Shown here piece after piece: positions 7,749 through 15,650 of a stretch of DNA of 22,889 bases; within the stretch, counting starts at the first letter, position 1, and each line of letters opens with the position of its first letter. Source of the DNA: Aquificota bacterium (lineage in GTDB: Bacteria; Thermosulfidibacterota; Thermosulfidibacteria; Thermosulfidibacterales; B14-G1). The stretch spans positions 1 through 22,889 of the forward strand of contig WFSL01000018.1 of NCBI GenBank assembly GCA_015486015.1, given 5' to 3'. The position numbers were made by a program, and so were the translations under genes. The notes beneath the pieces were generated by a model. It worked only from the letters and a program-made list of their open reading frames with translations. It searched no databases and was not told where the DNA came from.

Positions 7749-8600
7749 TTAAGCCAAAACATCCGTGGGTGCCATGCCGGTAGCGGTGTAGAACCGATTA
7801 TCCCTACACGTGCTTCCCTCTCCCAGCATGGCAAGCTGCTCCCTGGTGATAGGGAACCAGGAGAACTTATCCAGAAACTTGGCTATGAACCTCAAAGGTC
7901 CAAGGGGTAAGGGGAAAAAGACCACTCTCATGCCCCATGCCCGAGCCATGGCATCCAGTAGCTCCTTCATGGTATAAAGCTTAGGCCCACAAAGCTCCCA
8001 GGCTTTACCTCTCAGTTCCTCTCGTTCCAAGGCGAGAACCAAAGCCCTGACCACATCGGAAACAGCAACAGGCTGAAATCTGCTTGCCACACTCACCACA
8101 CCCACCAACTTCAGGGCCATAAGCCTATGCATGTCTGTTAGAAACCTGGATCCTGGACCCAAGATCAAAGAGGGCCGAAAAATAACATGATCCAGGCCAC
8201 TCTGCCTCACCAACTCCTCGGCAGCAAACTTGGTCCTATGATACCTGATAGTTGAATCTACCCTGGCACCCAAGGCACTCATGTGGAGAAGAAGGGAGGC
8301 CCCATCTTCCCGGCAGGCCCTGATCACATTCTCCGTTGCCTCCACATGCAGACGCTGAAAAGTGATGCCCTTGGAAGGAAACTCCCTAATGATGCCCACC
8401 AAATGGATAACTGCCTGGCAACCTTTAACCCCCCTTTTCAGGGAACTTAGATCCAATACGTCTCCAGGCACCGCCTTCACACCAGGAGGCAATTCCCTTC
8501 TCTTATGGACCAAGGCCACCACTTGGTGCCCTGCCTCAAGCAGTGCAGGCAATAGGTGAGAACCTACAAAACCCGTAGCACCGGTGACAAGAACTCTCAT
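7749..8600 (-). CDS. NAD(P)-dependent epimerase-like atypical SDR (NDUFA9-like)
   Basis: A 283-residue Rossmann-fold protein of the extended/atypical SDR class. The dinucleotide-binding GATGFVG is at 7-13, DVLDLSSL follows near 47-54, and YHRTK (Y120 and K124) supplies a YxxxK pair. The overall pattern (HLVGIIRE, LHVEATENVI, MSALGA, FRPSLILGPGSRF, VSDVVRALVLALE) resembles the complex I NDUFA9-like / YbjT-like group, which often binds NAD(P) without a known reaction. A sugar-nucleotide epimerase role is less likely from these motifs. The start is an ATG preceded by AAGGGGTG. It follows mnmG by 67 bases and precedes the phosphoesterase in the same direction. Confidence 0.85.
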   Translation of the reverse strand: MRVLVTGATGFVGSHLLPALLEAGHQVVALVHKRRELPPGVKAVPGDVLDLSSLKRGVKGCQAVIHLVGIIREFPSKGITFQRLHVEATENVIRACREDGASLLLHMSALGARVDSTIRYHRTKFAAEELVRQSGLDHVIFRPSLILGPGSRFLTDMHRLMALKLVGVVSVASRFQPVAVSDVVRALVLALEREELRGKAWELCGPKLYTMKELLDAMARAWGMRVVFFPLPLGPLRFIAKFLDKFSWFPITREQLAMLGEGSTCRDNRFYTATGMAPTDVLA

Positions 8601-8667
8601 GGATCAACACCCCTTATCCCACACTTTCCCTCTGTCCTCTCTATGCACAGCCCCCATATCAAAATCC

Positions 8668-10569
8668 CTATAAGGAATGCCTCACCTTTTCCCTTCGCAA
8701 CCGCTCCAGATAGACCATGAGAACCGAAATGGCGGCAGGGGTAATTCCCGAGATCCTGGAAGCCTGGCCCAAAGATCGAGGTTGGATCTCTTTTAAAAGC
8801 TGACGCACCTCATGAGACAATCCCGGCACCTGGTCATAGTCAAGATCCGGTGGAAGGAGAATGCGCTCCAGGTGCTGAAAACGCTTCACTTCCCGCTCCT
8901 GACGCTGGAGATACCCCTCGTATTTACACAGAATCTCCACCTGTCGGATCACCCCACTGGGCAACTCCCTATCCTCTTCCAATCCTTGGAGGTGTTGATA
9001 AGTGATCTCAGGCCTCTTAAGGAGCTGGGATAGGGAAATGGGAGACTCCAGCGGAGTAGAGCCCACAGACTCCAAGTAAGCATTTACCCTGATGGAAGGC
9101 TTAATGAAAGTCCTCTTCAGCCGGAGCATCTCCTCATCTATGAGGCGCCTCTTTTCTCTCATCTTTTCCACGGCTTCTCGACCAATGAGCCCCAGCTCGT
9201 GGCCCTTCTCCATAAGGCGCAAATCCGCATTATCCTCCCTAAGAATCAGACGATACTCTGCCCTTGAAGTGAACATGCGATAGGGCTCCCTCACCCCTCT
9301 GGTCACCAGATCATCCACCAAAACGGCCATGTAGGCCTGAGAACGGTCGAGAATAAAGGGAGGCCTTCCCTGCACCTTGAGGGCAGCGTTTATGCCCGCC
9401 CATAGCCCTTGGGCTGCTGCCTCCTCATAACCAGAAGTCCCATTTACCTGCCCTGCCAAATACAGGCCCTCTATCAGCTTTGCCTCCAAGGTGGGCCATA
9501 GCTGAGTGGGCTGCACAAAGTCATATTCAATGGCATAGGCAGGGCGCATAATCTCCGCCTCCTCTAAACCTGGAACGGAATGAACCAGTTCCATTTGGAT
9601 CTCATAGGGTAGAGAATTCCCCAATCCACTGGCATAGATCTCCTGGGTATCCAGCCCCTCAGGTTCCAGGATCACATGGTGATACTCCTTTTCAGGAAAC
9701 TTCATCACTTTGTCCTCCAGTGATGGGCAATAGCGAGCAGGCACTCCTCTAATGGCACCGCTATAAAGGGGGGACAGGTGGATGTTGTTGCGAATGATCC
9801 TGTGGGTCCTCTCTGTAGTCCTTCCCATGTAACAGGGCACCTGAGGCAGGGAAACCCCATTGGTAAAAAGGGAAAAGGGGCGAAGCTCTGGATCGCCATC
9901 CAAGATCTGAAAAATGGAAAAGTCTATGCTGGAGCGTTTCAGACGAGGGGGGGTACCTGTCTTCATGCGACCCATCTGAAAACCCAGCCCTCTCAAGCTC
10001 CTGGCCAGGCCATTTGCGGGGAACTCCCCAGCCCGACCGGCAGGTATGCGTCGATCACCAATGTAGATCACCCCAGCCAGAAATGTGCCTGCAGCGAGGA
10101 TTACCGCCCTCCCCATAAACTCGACACCCAAGTGGTCCCGAACACCCACAACACGCCGCTTCCCCCCAGCCTCCTCTATTAGAAGCCCTTCTATCATGGC
10201 CTCCTTGATCTCCAATCCCCCTTGGGCCTCTAAGGTCTTCTTCATGGCCACCCTGTAACGTATCTTATCGTTCTGTGTTCTGGTGCCCCATACAGCCGGG
10301 CCCTTGCTGGTGTTTAGGGTCCGGTACTGGATAGCAGTTGCATCAGCTATTCGGGCCATCTGACCTCCCAAGGCATCTATCTCTTTCACCAAATGGCCCT
10401 TGGCCACCCCACCTACAGAGGGAGAACAAGGCATGTGAGCTACAGTGTCCAGGGAGATGGTAAGAAGTATAGTGCTACAGCCCATGCGGGCCGCTGACAA
10501 GGCTGCCTCACATCCAGCATGTCCTGCACCTACCACTATCACATCATATGTTTGAGGATAGACCGCCAT
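8668..10569 (-). CDS. mnmG: tRNA uridine-5-carboxymethylaminomethyl modification enzyme MnmG (GidA)
   Basis: FAD-dependent partner of MnmE that installs cmnm5 on wobble U34 of certain tRNAs. The N-terminus reads YDVIVVGAGHAGCEAA (FAD-binding GxGxxG), then PCSPSVGG, NTSKGPAVWGTRTQNDK, AAGTFLAG, RMKTGTPPRL, GTSGYEEAAAQGL and TSRAEYRLILREDNADLRL, all family signatures. The C-terminal helical domain ends with GITPAAISVLMVYLE. I chose the ATG at 10569, which gives 633 residues, the usual length, and lies about 30 bases downstream of a good promoter. An in-frame start at 10656 would add 29 unrelated residues and run across that promoter and into the divergent gene. Its partner mnmE lies about 12 kb away in the same window. 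Confidence 0.97.
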   Translation of the reverse strand: MAVYPQTYDVIVVGAGHAGCEAALSAARMGCSTILLTISLDTVAHMPCSPSVGGVAKGHLVKEIDALGGQMARIADATAIQYRTLNTSKGPAVWGTRTQNDKIRYRVAMKKTLEAQGGLEIKEAMIEGLLIEEAGGKRRVVGVRDHLGVEFMGRAVILAAGTFLAGVIYIGDRRIPAGRAGEFPANGLARSLRGLGFQMGRMKTGTPPRLKRSSIDFSIFQILDGDPELRPFSLFTNGVSLPQVPCYMGRTTERTHRIIRNNIHLSPLYSGAIRGVPARYCPSLEDKVMKFPEKEYHHVILEPEGLDTQEIYASGLGNSLPYEIQMELVHSVPGLEEAEIMRPAYAIEYDFVQPTQLWPTLEAKLIEGLYLAGQVNGTSGYEEAAAQGLWAGINAALKVQGRPPFILDRSQAYMAVLVDDLVTRGVREPYRMFTSRAEYRLILREDNADLRLMEKGHELGLIGREAVEKMREKRRLIDEEMLRLKRTFIKPSIRVNAYLESVGSTPLESPISLSQLLKRPEITYQHLQGLEEDRELPSGVIRQVEILCKYEGYLQRQEREVKRFQHLERILLPPDLDYDQVPGLSHEVRQLLKEIQPRSLGQASRISGITPAAISVLMVYLERLRREKVRHSL

Positions 10570-10606
10570 CGGGCTTACTTGCCTTTCTCGGTTTTGAGGT
10601 GCACAA

Positions 10607-10635
10607 AATATAATCCGAAATATGGATAAAGGCAA
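10607..10635 (-). promoter_or_regulatory. Promoter for mnmG
   Basis: On the minus strand TTGCCT (10635-10630, 4/6 to TTGACA), a 17-base spacer and TATATT (10612-10607, 5/6 to TATAAT) form a sigma-70-type promoter. The predicted start is near 10600, about 30 bases before the mnmG ATG at 10569. Confidence 0.55.
10609..10614 (+). promoter_or_regulatory. Possible -10 element for the radical SAM unit
   Basis: A perfect TATAAT on the plus strand overlaps the mnmG -10 on the other strand. It lies about 36 bases before the ATG at 10650. No good -35 is found 16-18 bases upstream, so it may need an activator or may simply reflect the AT-rich spot. Confidence 0.3.
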
Positions 10636-10649
10636 CGAAGGGAAAAGTG

Positions 10650-11645
10650 ATGGCAAAATCGTTCAATGGGAGTTACTCAAAAGGCATGACCACTAAGCGC
10701 TACAGGGATCTGAATAGCTACCTCCGAGGGCTCTTTGGTTGCCGCGTGCAGCGTATAGCTTTGGATGCAGGCCTCACCTGCCCCAATAGGGATGGAACCA
10801 AGGGTATAGGGGGCTGCATATACTGCAATGCCAGAGGCTCCGGTACGGGACTGGCAAATAGGCTCTCTATCATCCAGCAGATCCAGCAAGCCAAAGAACG
10901 GTTAATCCGCCGATACAATGCCAAGAAGTTCATAGCCTATTTTCAGTCCTTCTCCAACACTTACGCCCCAGTAGATAAGCTAAAAAGGCTTTACAGAGAG
11001 GCCCTAACAGATCCGGACGTGGTAGGCCTGGCCATAGGCACCAGGCCAGACTGTATCTCTTCGGAAGTACTCGACCTGTTGGAAGAGCTCAATAGGGAAA
11101 CACATCTCTGGGTGGAGTACGGGCTACAATCCATTCACAATGCAACCCTGAGGAGGATAAACCGGGGCCACACCGTAGAAGAGTTCTACCGAGCTGTAGA
11201 GGAGACCCGCAAAAGGGACATAGAAACGGTAGTGCACGTCATATTAGGCCTCCCCGGAGAAGGGAAAGAAGAGATGCTGGCCACGGCCAAGGCCTTGGGA
11301 GAAACAGATATCCAAGGGGTAAAGCTCCACCTCCTATATGTGATAAAAGGCACGTCATTGGCCCATCTTTACCAACAGGGGAAATATCAGTGTCTCACCC
11401 AGGAGGAATATGTGGACATCGTATGTGAATTCCTCACCTTTCTTCCCCCTCACGTAGTTATCCATCGGCTTACGGGGGATCCCCATCCTCAAGAACTCCT
11501 AGCCCCTGCCTGGGCCCTCAAGAAACAGAGCAACTTGACAGCTATACACCAAAGGCTTGAGGAGAAGGACCTATGGCAGGGAAAGCGATGGAACCTTCAC
11601 ATTGACACAACCCAGTCCTTGTGCTCTAATTTTCCTAACATTTAG
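10650..11645 (+). CDS. YhcC-like radical SAM protein (TIGR01212 type)
   Basis: A 331-residue radical SAM enzyme. The cysteine motif is TCPNRDGTKGIGGCIYC, with the C-x11-C-x2-C spacing of the YhcC/YtqA family, in place of the classical C-x3-C-x2-C. It also shows YFQSFSNTYAP, GLAIGTRPDCIS, LWVEYGLQSIHN, VHVILGLPGEGKEEM and VKLHLLYVIKGT, all typical of this Elp3-related family. Its reaction is not established. The start is not certain: a GTG at 10647, the ATG at 10650 (AAGGG upstream) and an ATG at 10686 are all in frame, and homologs start near any of them. It opens the rightward five-gene unit and is divergent from mnmG. Confidence 0.9.
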   Translation: MAKSFNGSYSKGMTTKRYRDLNSYLRGLFGCRVQRIALDAGLTCPNRDGTKGIGGCIYCNARGSGTGLANRLSIIQQIQQAKERLIRRYNAKKFIAYFQSFSNTYAPVDKLKRLYREALTDPDVVGLAIGTRPDCISSEVLDLLEELNRETHLWVEYGLQSIHNATLRRINRGHTVEEFYRAVEETRKRDIETVVHVILGLPGEGKEEMLATAKALGETDIQGVKLHLLYVIKGTSLAHLYQQGKYQCLTQEEYVDIVCEFLTFLPPHVVIHRLTGDPHPQELLAPAWALKKQSNLTAIHQRLEEKDLWQGKRWNLHIDTTQSLCSNFPNI

Positions 11646-11659
11646 CAAGGGAGGAGGAG

Positions 11660-12004
11660 ATGAAACTGGTGCTCGCATTTGTTAACCCCGAGAAAATCTG
11701 GGAGCTCAAGAAAAGGTTGTTTGAAATTCATACTCCAGGTATAAGCGTGGACCAAGTGATGGGAATAGGAAAGCCCTTGGCCCGTATGGCTGAGATGATG
11801 GAGCGCCACGGGGCCATACCGAAGTTTTTCCCAAAGATGAGAATAGAAATGGTGGTACCAGACGAGATGATTGAAGAGGTACTTAGCACCATTCAAAAGG
11901 TGTGCTATACTGGAAACTCCGGAGATGGAAAGGTATTTGTCCTCCCCGTAGAAGAGGCCGTAAGAATTAGAACAAACGAACGAGGTGAGGCAGCAATCCA
12001 GTGA
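11660..12004 (+). CDS. Divergent P-II-like signalling protein
   Basis: The 114 residues align end to end with GlnB/GlnK: MKLVLAFVNPEKIWELK, GISVDQVMGIG, FFPKMRIEMVVPD, and the nucleotide-binding C-loop GNSGDGKVF with RIRT (matching R101 and R103 of GlnB). The ATP-site residues K91 (GlnB K90) and the two arginines are kept. The T-loop differs: GlnB Q39 is replaced by P39, the loop is one residue longer, and the uridylylation site Y51 is replaced by a small residue. It therefore should not be uridylylated and may bind 2-oxoglutarate poorly or not at all (inference). An excellent GGGAGGAGGAG precedes the ATG. Its stop overlaps the next start as GTGA. Confidence 0.85.
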   Translation: MKLVLAFVNPEKIWELKKRLFEIHTPGISVDQVMGIGKPLARMAEMMERHGAIPKFFPKMRIEMVVPDEMIEEVLSTIQKVCYTGNSGDGKVFVLPVEEAVRIRTNERGEAAIQ

Positions 12005-12528
12005 ATCCAGAGGATCTTTTTCAGAGTTTCGCCAGAGAATATGAGGCTGCAGGTGGAGTACTCCTTGCCCATACCGGCAATAAAAATGAGATAAAAGAGG
12101 CCTTAAAAGAGATGATTACGCAGGAAGGTGTATCCTCTTACGCCATCTCCAAGGGCACCCCGAGGATGGGGCTTATAGACGAGATCCTCAAGGAAATGGG
12201 AGTAGAAAAGTCAAGGGATTATTCTGCAGTGGAACTTGGGATAACCGGTGCCCAAGCTGCAGGTGCATCCACAGGCACTTTAGTCTTTGCCTTTCAAAGG
12301 GGAAAGGATCACCTCCTCACCTCACTCCCCAGGATACATATGGCAGTACTGAGGGAAGGGAACCTGTACATGCATGTGTCTCAGGCAGTTATACCACTCT
12401 TGAAGGAGGAAGCACCACCGTCCTACATATCTTTGGTCACAGGACCGAGTATGACTGGTGACATAGAACTCGAGCATGTAAAGGGGGTACATGGTCCAGA
12501 AAGACTTTATTTAATGGTAGTTCCCTGA
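12001..12528 (+). CDS. LUD-domain protein (LutC/YkgG-like)
   Basis: A 175-residue LUD domain (formerly DUF162). Recognisable motifs are ELGITGAQAAGASTGTLVFAF, LLTSLPRIHMAVL and TGPSMTGDIELEHVKGVHGPERL. In LutC-type proteins the last motif is usually SGPSRTADIE; here the arginine is replaced by methionine. LutC normally works with the iron-sulfur proteins LutA and LutB in L-lactate oxidation, and neither is in this window. The start is a GTG that overlaps the P-II-like gene's stop (GTGA), so the two are probably translated together. No lactate enzyme is nearby, so a lactate role should not be assumed. Confidence 0.88.
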   Translation: MNPEDLFQSFAREYEAAGGVLLAHTGNKNEIKEALKEMITQEGVSSYAISKGTPRMGLIDEILKEMGVEKSRDYSAVELGITGAQAAGASTGTLVFAFQRGKDHLLTSLPRIHMAVLREGNLYMHVSQAVIPLLKEEAPPSYISLVTGPSMTGDIELEHVKGVHGPERLYLMVVP

Positions 12529-12546
12529 CTGGAATCACATAGTCTC

Positions 12547-13509
12547 ATGAGAGCCGTAGGAGACGTCGCAAAGGTGACAGCCAACGCAAAGATTGGGGAG
12601 TTTATTGAAGGACAGAGGGTAAGATCTCTCTTGCTCTTAGAGAAGAGAGAGCTCTTGACCAAGAAAGACGGCTCACCTTACCTCTCCCTCCTCTTGCGAG
12701 ACTCTTCAGGCACCATAGAAGCACGGATATGGGAGAAAACTGAGCCACTCTTGCCCCTCCTTCAAGAAGGGGAAGTGGTGGAGGTAGAGGGTGAAGTAAA
12801 AATTTACAATGGGCGTCTCCAGTTGGTGGTTCACACCATAGAGCCTTCATCCGCATCTGTAGAGGAGCTGAGACCCCATGGATCTCTATCACGGGAGGAG
12901 CTCAAGCATGGAATAGAGGAGCTGAAGGCCCAAATAAAGGATCCCCACTATAGAGAACTGGCAGAGTTCTTCTTTGCCCCGGGTCCTATGTTGGATGAGA
13001 TACTTCTGACACCGGGTGCCAAGAGTATACACCACAACTGGGTGGGGGGATTGGCACACCACCTTATAAGTGTAACTAAGGGGAGCATTGAGATAGGCAA
13101 ACTGTATCCTGAGCTGGATATGGACCTTATCGTGTGCGGTGCCCTCCTGCACGATATCGGGAAGGTTCGGGAAATGGCATGGGAGGGCTTGTCAATAGAG
13201 TACACTGATGAGGGTAGACTTTTGGGGCACGTAGCCATAGGGTTGAAAATGGTAAGCAACGCGCTCAAAGAGCTGAATACACCAAAGGAGAAGGGAATAA
13301 AAATCCTTCATATTATAGCAAGCCATCACGGAGAACCAGAGATGGGGGCCCTTAAAAGGCCAAAGTTTCCGGAAGCACTACTAATTCATTATGTTGACCA
13401 GATAGATGCAAAGGTGCAAGGCTCCCTTAGTTTCATGGAGGCAGACAAGCGGTTAGGAAACTGGACAACCTTCCACAGGCCTTTCCAGCGCTTCCTTTAC
13501 AAAGGTTAA
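12547..13509 (+). CDS. OB-fold plus HD-domain phosphohydrolase (YhaM-like)
   Basis: The 320 residues hold an OB-fold nucleic-acid-binding domain (about 18-100, with DGSPYLSLLLRDSSGTIEARIW and GEVVEVEGEVKIYNGRLQL) and an HD domain (about 155-300). Likely metal or catalytic residues are H162, H163, H171, H202-D203 in ALLHDIGK, H228, H260-H261 and D284. This is the architecture of the YhaM/CbfA 3'-5' exoribonuclease family, common in Firmicutes and Deltaproteobacteria. A nuclease role is likely but inferred. No good ribosome site precedes the ATG at 12547. An in-frame GTG at 12574 has GGAG about 11 bases upstream and would give a shorter N-terminus, so the true start is open. It lies 18 bases after the LUD gene. 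Confidence 0.9.
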   Translation: MRAVGDVAKVTANAKIGEFIEGQRVRSLLLLEKRELLTKKDGSPYLSLLLRDSSGTIEARIWEKTEPLLPLLQEGEVVEVEGEVKIYNGRLQLVVHTIEPSSASVEELRPHGSLSREELKHGIEELKAQIKDPHYRELAEFFFAPGPMLDEILLTPGAKSIHHNWVGGLAHHLISVTKGSIEIGKLYPELDMDLIVCGALLHDIGKVREMAWEGLSIEYTDEGRLLGHVAIGLKMVSNALKELNTPKEKGIKILHIIASHHGEPEMGALKRPKFPEALLIHYVDQIDAKVQGSLSFMEADKRLGNWTTFHRPFQRFLYKG

Positions 13510-13513
13510 TCCC

Positions 13514-15193
13514 ATGCAGTTGAAGCCGCTCCCACTTGGCTTCAGAGAGGTACACCGTCTCCGACAGGTCATCAATGTACTCGTAAAGTACGGTTTCGGT
13601 TGGGTGGTGGACAAAGCAGGTCTTACCCACCTCCTTTCCGTAGGGAGGAGGCTCTTAAGATTCCAAGAGAAAATCCCCCTTACTCCCCCACAGAGGCTCA
13701 GAAAGGTATTGGAAGAGCTGGGCCCCTCATTCATCAAGCTGGGTCAGGTCCTATCCACCAGGCCCGATTTGGTCCCTGAGGAGTTTATCCAGGAGCTCAA
13801 AAAGTTGAGGGATGAGGTAGCCCCACTCCCATGGCAGGATGTTGAGCCTCTTCTAAAGGATGAATGGGGGGAAAACTGGGAGAGCACAGTGAGAATCTCT
13901 GTAAAAGAACCCATGGCATCAGCCTCCATAGCCCAGGTGTACTTGGGGGAACTGACCACAGGGGAGGAGGTGGTATTAAAGGTGCTACGGCCAGGGATCA
14001 GGGAGACGGTTAAGAGAGACATAGAGGTAATGCGCCTACTGGCCAGGCTTTTGGAGCGATATCTCCCTGAATCACGTCTCTACCATCCTGTCGAGCTGGT
14101 AGAAGAGTTTGCCTTCACCATTGCGAGAGAGATGGATTTCACCATAGAGGCTGCCAACGCTGAGAGGATGCGGGCCAACATGAGAGGTTTCAAATGGGTT
14201 GTGGTGCCTAAGATTTACTGGGAGCTTACTACCCGTAGCATCCTCGTTATGGAGCAGGTAGAAGGTGTAAGGCTGGATCAGCCCCACGTGTTGGATGAAA
14301 AGGGGATTGATAGACCCACCGTAGCCCAACGACTGCTAACGGCCTTTCTGAAACAGGCCATGGAGGATGGACTCTTCCATGCCGATCCTCACCCTTCCAA
14401 TATCCTGATAGGGGAAAATGGAGAGATAGTGTACGTGGACTTTGGGATGACCGGGTACTTAGATGGGACCGTCCGGGATCTCCTGGCCACCCTCATGATA
14501 AGGATCGTGAAGAGAGATTATGACGGTATCATCAAGGCCTTCAAGAGGATGGGGGCAACAGGGGAGGAACTGGACGAGCGGCGATTCAAATTGGAGATTA
14601 TGGGGCTCTTAGAACCGTACTTCTCACGAAGCCTGGAGGGAATGCCCTTGGGCACAGTAGTAAACCAGGTGATCCAAATATCCCTCAGGTACCACATCAG
14701 GTTTCCACCAGAATTCTACCTCCTTGGGAGGGCACTGGTGCTTATGGACAGCAACCTAAGGTATCTCTATCCAGAGCTTAACGTCATAGATATGGTAACC
14801 CCCTTTATCGTTAGGACCGTCAGGGAAAGGCGTCATCCCAAAAGGGTGGCGATATTACTGGAAAGGGGCTGGGACGAAATGAAGGAGGGGATGAGGGCAT
14901 TCCCCTCTGAGATGCTCTATGCCATCCAGCGCCTAAACCGGGGAGAGACCCACCTCCACCTCTCTCACGAGGGAGCCGAAAGACTGGAGGAAGTGATGGA
15001 GAGGAATTCTCTAAGACTCAGTATTACTCTCTTGCTCATACTCTTCGTCGTCATAGGCACTTGGGGATTAAGCAGTCCCTGGGGCTGGAGATGGCAAATA
15101 GCAGGACTTCCCATCTTCCCCCTTATCTCCTACGGATTAGGGGGAATTATGACCCTCCTGCTTCTTGGTTCCCTCCTCTTCAGAAGAAAGTAA
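13514..15193 (+). CDS. UbiB/ABC1/AarF-family atypical kinase
   Basis: A 559-residue membrane-linked protein of the UbiB family of atypical protein-kinase-like ATPases. It shows the family hallmark KLGQ (75-78) in SFIKLGQVLSTRPDLVP, the Ala-rich loop ASASIAQV (135-142) in place of a glycine loop, the ATP lysine K156 in VVLKV, LFHADPHPSN with H289-N296 as the catalytic region, and VDFG (308-311). Two hydrophobic helices close the protein (about 500-517 and 530-557), as is usual. UbiB supports ubiquinone synthesis; in organisms that use other quinones the family role is less clear. It starts 5 bases after the HD gene. Its last 57 bases overlap the oppositely oriented ArsR gene. Confidence 0.93.
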   Translation: MQLKPLPLGFREVHRLRQVINVLVKYGFGWVVDKAGLTHLLSVGRRLLRFQEKIPLTPPQRLRKVLEELGPSFIKLGQVLSTRPDLVPEEFIQELKKLRDEVAPLPWQDVEPLLKDEWGENWESTVRISVKEPMASASIAQVYLGELTTGEEVVLKVLRPGIRETVKRDIEVMRLLARLLERYLPESRLYHPVELVEEFAFTIAREMDFTIEAANAERMRANMRGFKWVVVPKIYWELTTRSILVMEQVEGVRLDQPHVLDEKGIDRPTVAQRLLTAFLKQAMEDGLFHADPHPSNILIGENGEIVYVDFGMTGYLDGTVRDLLATLMIRIVKRDYDGIIKAFKRMGATGEELDERRFKLEIMGLLEPYFSRSLEGMPLGTVVNQVIQISLRYHIRFPPEFYLLGRALVLMDSNLRYLYPELNVIDMVTPFIVRTVRERRHPKRVAILLERGWDEMKEGMRAFPSEMLYAIQRLNRGETHLHLSHEGAERLEEVMERNSLRLSITLLLILFVVIGTWGLSSPWGWRWQIAGLPIFPLISYGLGGIMTLLLLGSLLFRRK

Positions 15194-15460
15194 GGCCATA
15201 AGCGTCCTCATCACTTCCTTGGTCTTAGGATCTATCACGGAGTAGCATACCTTAGCACCCTCGCGGCGAAAGCTAATTATGCCCCTGGCCCTCAATGTAG
15301 CAAGATGCTGGGAAATGTTGGACTGCTGGAGATTAAGCTCTTCCCACAGGGACCTCACGCACATCTCACCTTCTAACAAAGCCCCAAGGATCTTAAGCCT
15401 TGTGGGATGAGCCAAGGCCTTCAAAAAATCGGCTAAATCCCTATATTGATCATCCCTCAT
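15137..15460 (-). CDS. ArsR/SmtB-family winged-helix regulator
   Basis: A small winged helix-turn-helix repressor: LADFLKALAHPTRLKILGALLEG, then the recognition region LNLQQSNISQHLATLRARGIISFRREGAKVCYSV. The family's arsenic/metal site in helix 3 is usually CxC (as in ELCVCDL); here it is EMCVRSL with one cysteine, so an arsenic sensor is doubtful and the signal is unknown. I chose the ATG at 15460 (107 residues), with AAAGGGCGG upstream; an in-frame GTG at 15484 would add 8 residues. Its 3' end runs 57 bases into the UbiB gene on the other strand. A good promoter with a palindrome lies about 180 bases upstream, so autoregulation is likely. Confidence 0.9.
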   Translation of the reverse strand: MRDDQYRDLADFLKALAHPTRLKILGALLEGEMCVRSLWEELNLQQSNISQHLATLRARGIISFRREGAKVCYSVIDPKTKEVMRTLMALLSSEEEGTKKQEGHNSP

Positions 15461-15485
15461 TAAAAGACCGCCCTTTAAAAACACC

Positions 15486-15565
15486 TTACTTGAACAATTG
15501 GAGTGCCCTCCTCCGTTGGGTCATTGCGAACACCAACGAGTTTCCAAAAGTTCCTCCCCAAGCAT
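15486..15565 (-). other. Two tiny overlapping ORFs in the arsR leader
   Basis: ORF 1 (15565-15521) encodes MLGEELLETRWCSQ, 14 residues, behind a strong-looking GAGGGGGGAGCG. Its stop overlaps the start of ORF 2 (15524-15486, MTQRRRALQLFK, 12 residues) as ATGA. ORF 2 ends one base before the in-frame GTG at 15484 of arsR. This could be a leader-peptide chain or chance in a purine-rich strand. Confidence 0.25.
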
Positions 15566-15650
15566 CGCTCCCCCCTCAATCAAAAAACACCTACGCTTTC
15601 ATCCGGGCTCAGCCCAGACCACAAGAACTTTCAATTTAAGCCAATGTTAA

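Noticed and set aside
10570-10656. Longer mnmG start at 10656
   Set aside because: The extra 29 residues are not MnmG-like and run across the mnmG promoter and into the divergent gene.
12001-12528. Assignment of the LUD gene as a lactate-utilisation lutC
   Set aside because: No lutA, lutB or lactate permease is present and a conserved arginine is missing; only the domain-level call is supported.
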